Source of the DNA: PZPK01 sp041590075
GTDB taxonomy: Bacteria > Pseudomonadota > Gammaproteobacteria > Pseudomonadales > Oleiphilaceae
Direction of reading: 5' to 3'
Assembly: GCA_041590075.1 (NCBI GenBank)
Contig: JBFHUL010000080.1
Location: forward strand, 1 to 14,858
Length of the DNA: 14,858 nt
Positions 14,591 through 14,858 of the stretch are shown piece by piece (position 1 is the stretch's first letter; every line of letters starts with the position of its first letter). A program made the position numbers and the translations under genes. Under the pieces are notes generated by a model. The model was given only the letters and a program-made list of their open reading frames with translations. It made no database searches and was not told the DNA's origin.

Positions 14591-14858
14591 TTACACTCCT
14601 TTAAGCTTGGTACGAAAACACACGTTGCGAACAGCCAGCACCGCGAGGAGCATTACCAACAGCTGCCATGCGATGGCACCGCCACTCGAGCGTACACTGA
14701 TTGCTTCTGAACGCCCTACACCACCGGGATCAACAATCGTTCCATCTGCTTCACCATCTGCATCGTTCGCACCACCATCTTCAATGCTGATCTGTACACA
14801 ATAATCCCCTTCGGTGAGACCCGGGGTATAATCGGCACTTCCGGGAGGTGGGCAAATA
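14591..14858 (-). CDS. C-terminal end of a secreted GlyGly-CTERM protein (rhombosortase substrate), partial
   Basis: The last 88 codons of a gene that runs off the right edge; the first complete codon begins at 14857. The visible part opens with PGLTEGDYCVQISIEDGG and DADGEADGTIVDPGGV, a pattern I associate with the end of large secreted 'choice-of-anchor' type proteins. Then comes a tripartite sorting tail: a Gly-Gly pair (SSGG, bases 14678-14683), a hydrophobic helix (AIAWQLLVMLLAVLAV) and a basic end (RNVCFRTKLK). That is the GlyGly-CTERM layout recognised by rhombosortase, which is encoded in the same operon. Such tails hold the protein in the inner membrane until cleavage, after which it is usually exported by type II secretion. 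The catalytic or binding domains lie outside the window, so the function of the protein itself is unknown. Confidence 0.82.
   Translation of the reverse strand, partial: ICPPPGSADYTPGLTEGDYCVQISIEDGGANDADGEADGTIVDPGGVGRSEAISVRSSGGAIAWQLLVMLLAVLAVRNVCFRTKLKGV

Overview
The window looks like a chromosomal segment from a gammaproteobacterium, probably a marine or other aquatic one. The basis is the gene content: a rhombosortase with a GlyGly-CTERM partner, a DUF3524/QTMAN-type glycosyltransferase, a BLUF photoreceptor and a REC-GGDEF-EAL regulator. GC content is roughly in the mid-50s percent by eye. Genus cannot be assigned from sequence alone. No tRNA, rRNA, CRISPR array, insertion sequence or phage gene was seen.

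Left part (1-9147, all minus strand). A large signal-transduction operon reads right to left. It starts with a secreted periplasmic protein of unknown family (8110-9147). Next come a two-TM hybrid histidine kinase (4533-8117), a CheR-type methyltransferase (3686-4540), a stand-alone CheB-type methylesterase (3097-3663) and a REC-GGDEF-EAL response regulator (1387-3084). The first two junctions overlap by 8 bp and the others are 22 and 12 bp apart, so they are very probably co-transcribed. No CheA, CheW or chemoreceptor is present. The set therefore looks like a non-flagellar phosphorelay that feeds c-di-GMP synthesis and is tuned by methylation. The EAL half of the output protein has lost key catalytic residues, while the GGDEF half and its inhibitory site are intact. 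Downstream in the same direction (1-1257, running off the left edge) is a GTG-started membrane-fusion protein with a long cytoplasmic, possibly GAF-like N-terminal region ahead of its single TM helix and biotinyl-lipoyl segment.

Middle (9148-11965). A short BLUF blue-light sensor (9339-9791, plus) is divergent from the signalling operon across a 191-bp region. A hotdog-fold thioesterase (9813-10283, minus) converges on it. Divergent from the thioesterase is a two-gene plus-strand unit: an amidase-signature hydrolase (10508-11965) and, 15 bp later, a full-length DUF3524 glycosyltransferase related to tRNA-queuosine mannosyltransferase (11981-13120).

Right part (13297-14858, minus strand). A protein-sorting operon: the C-terminal end of a secreted GlyGly-CTERM protein (14591-14858, running off the right edge), an outer-membrane beta-barrel protein (13940-14587) and a rhombosortase-type rhomboid protease (13297-13905). 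The protease and its likely substrate thus lie in one transcription unit.
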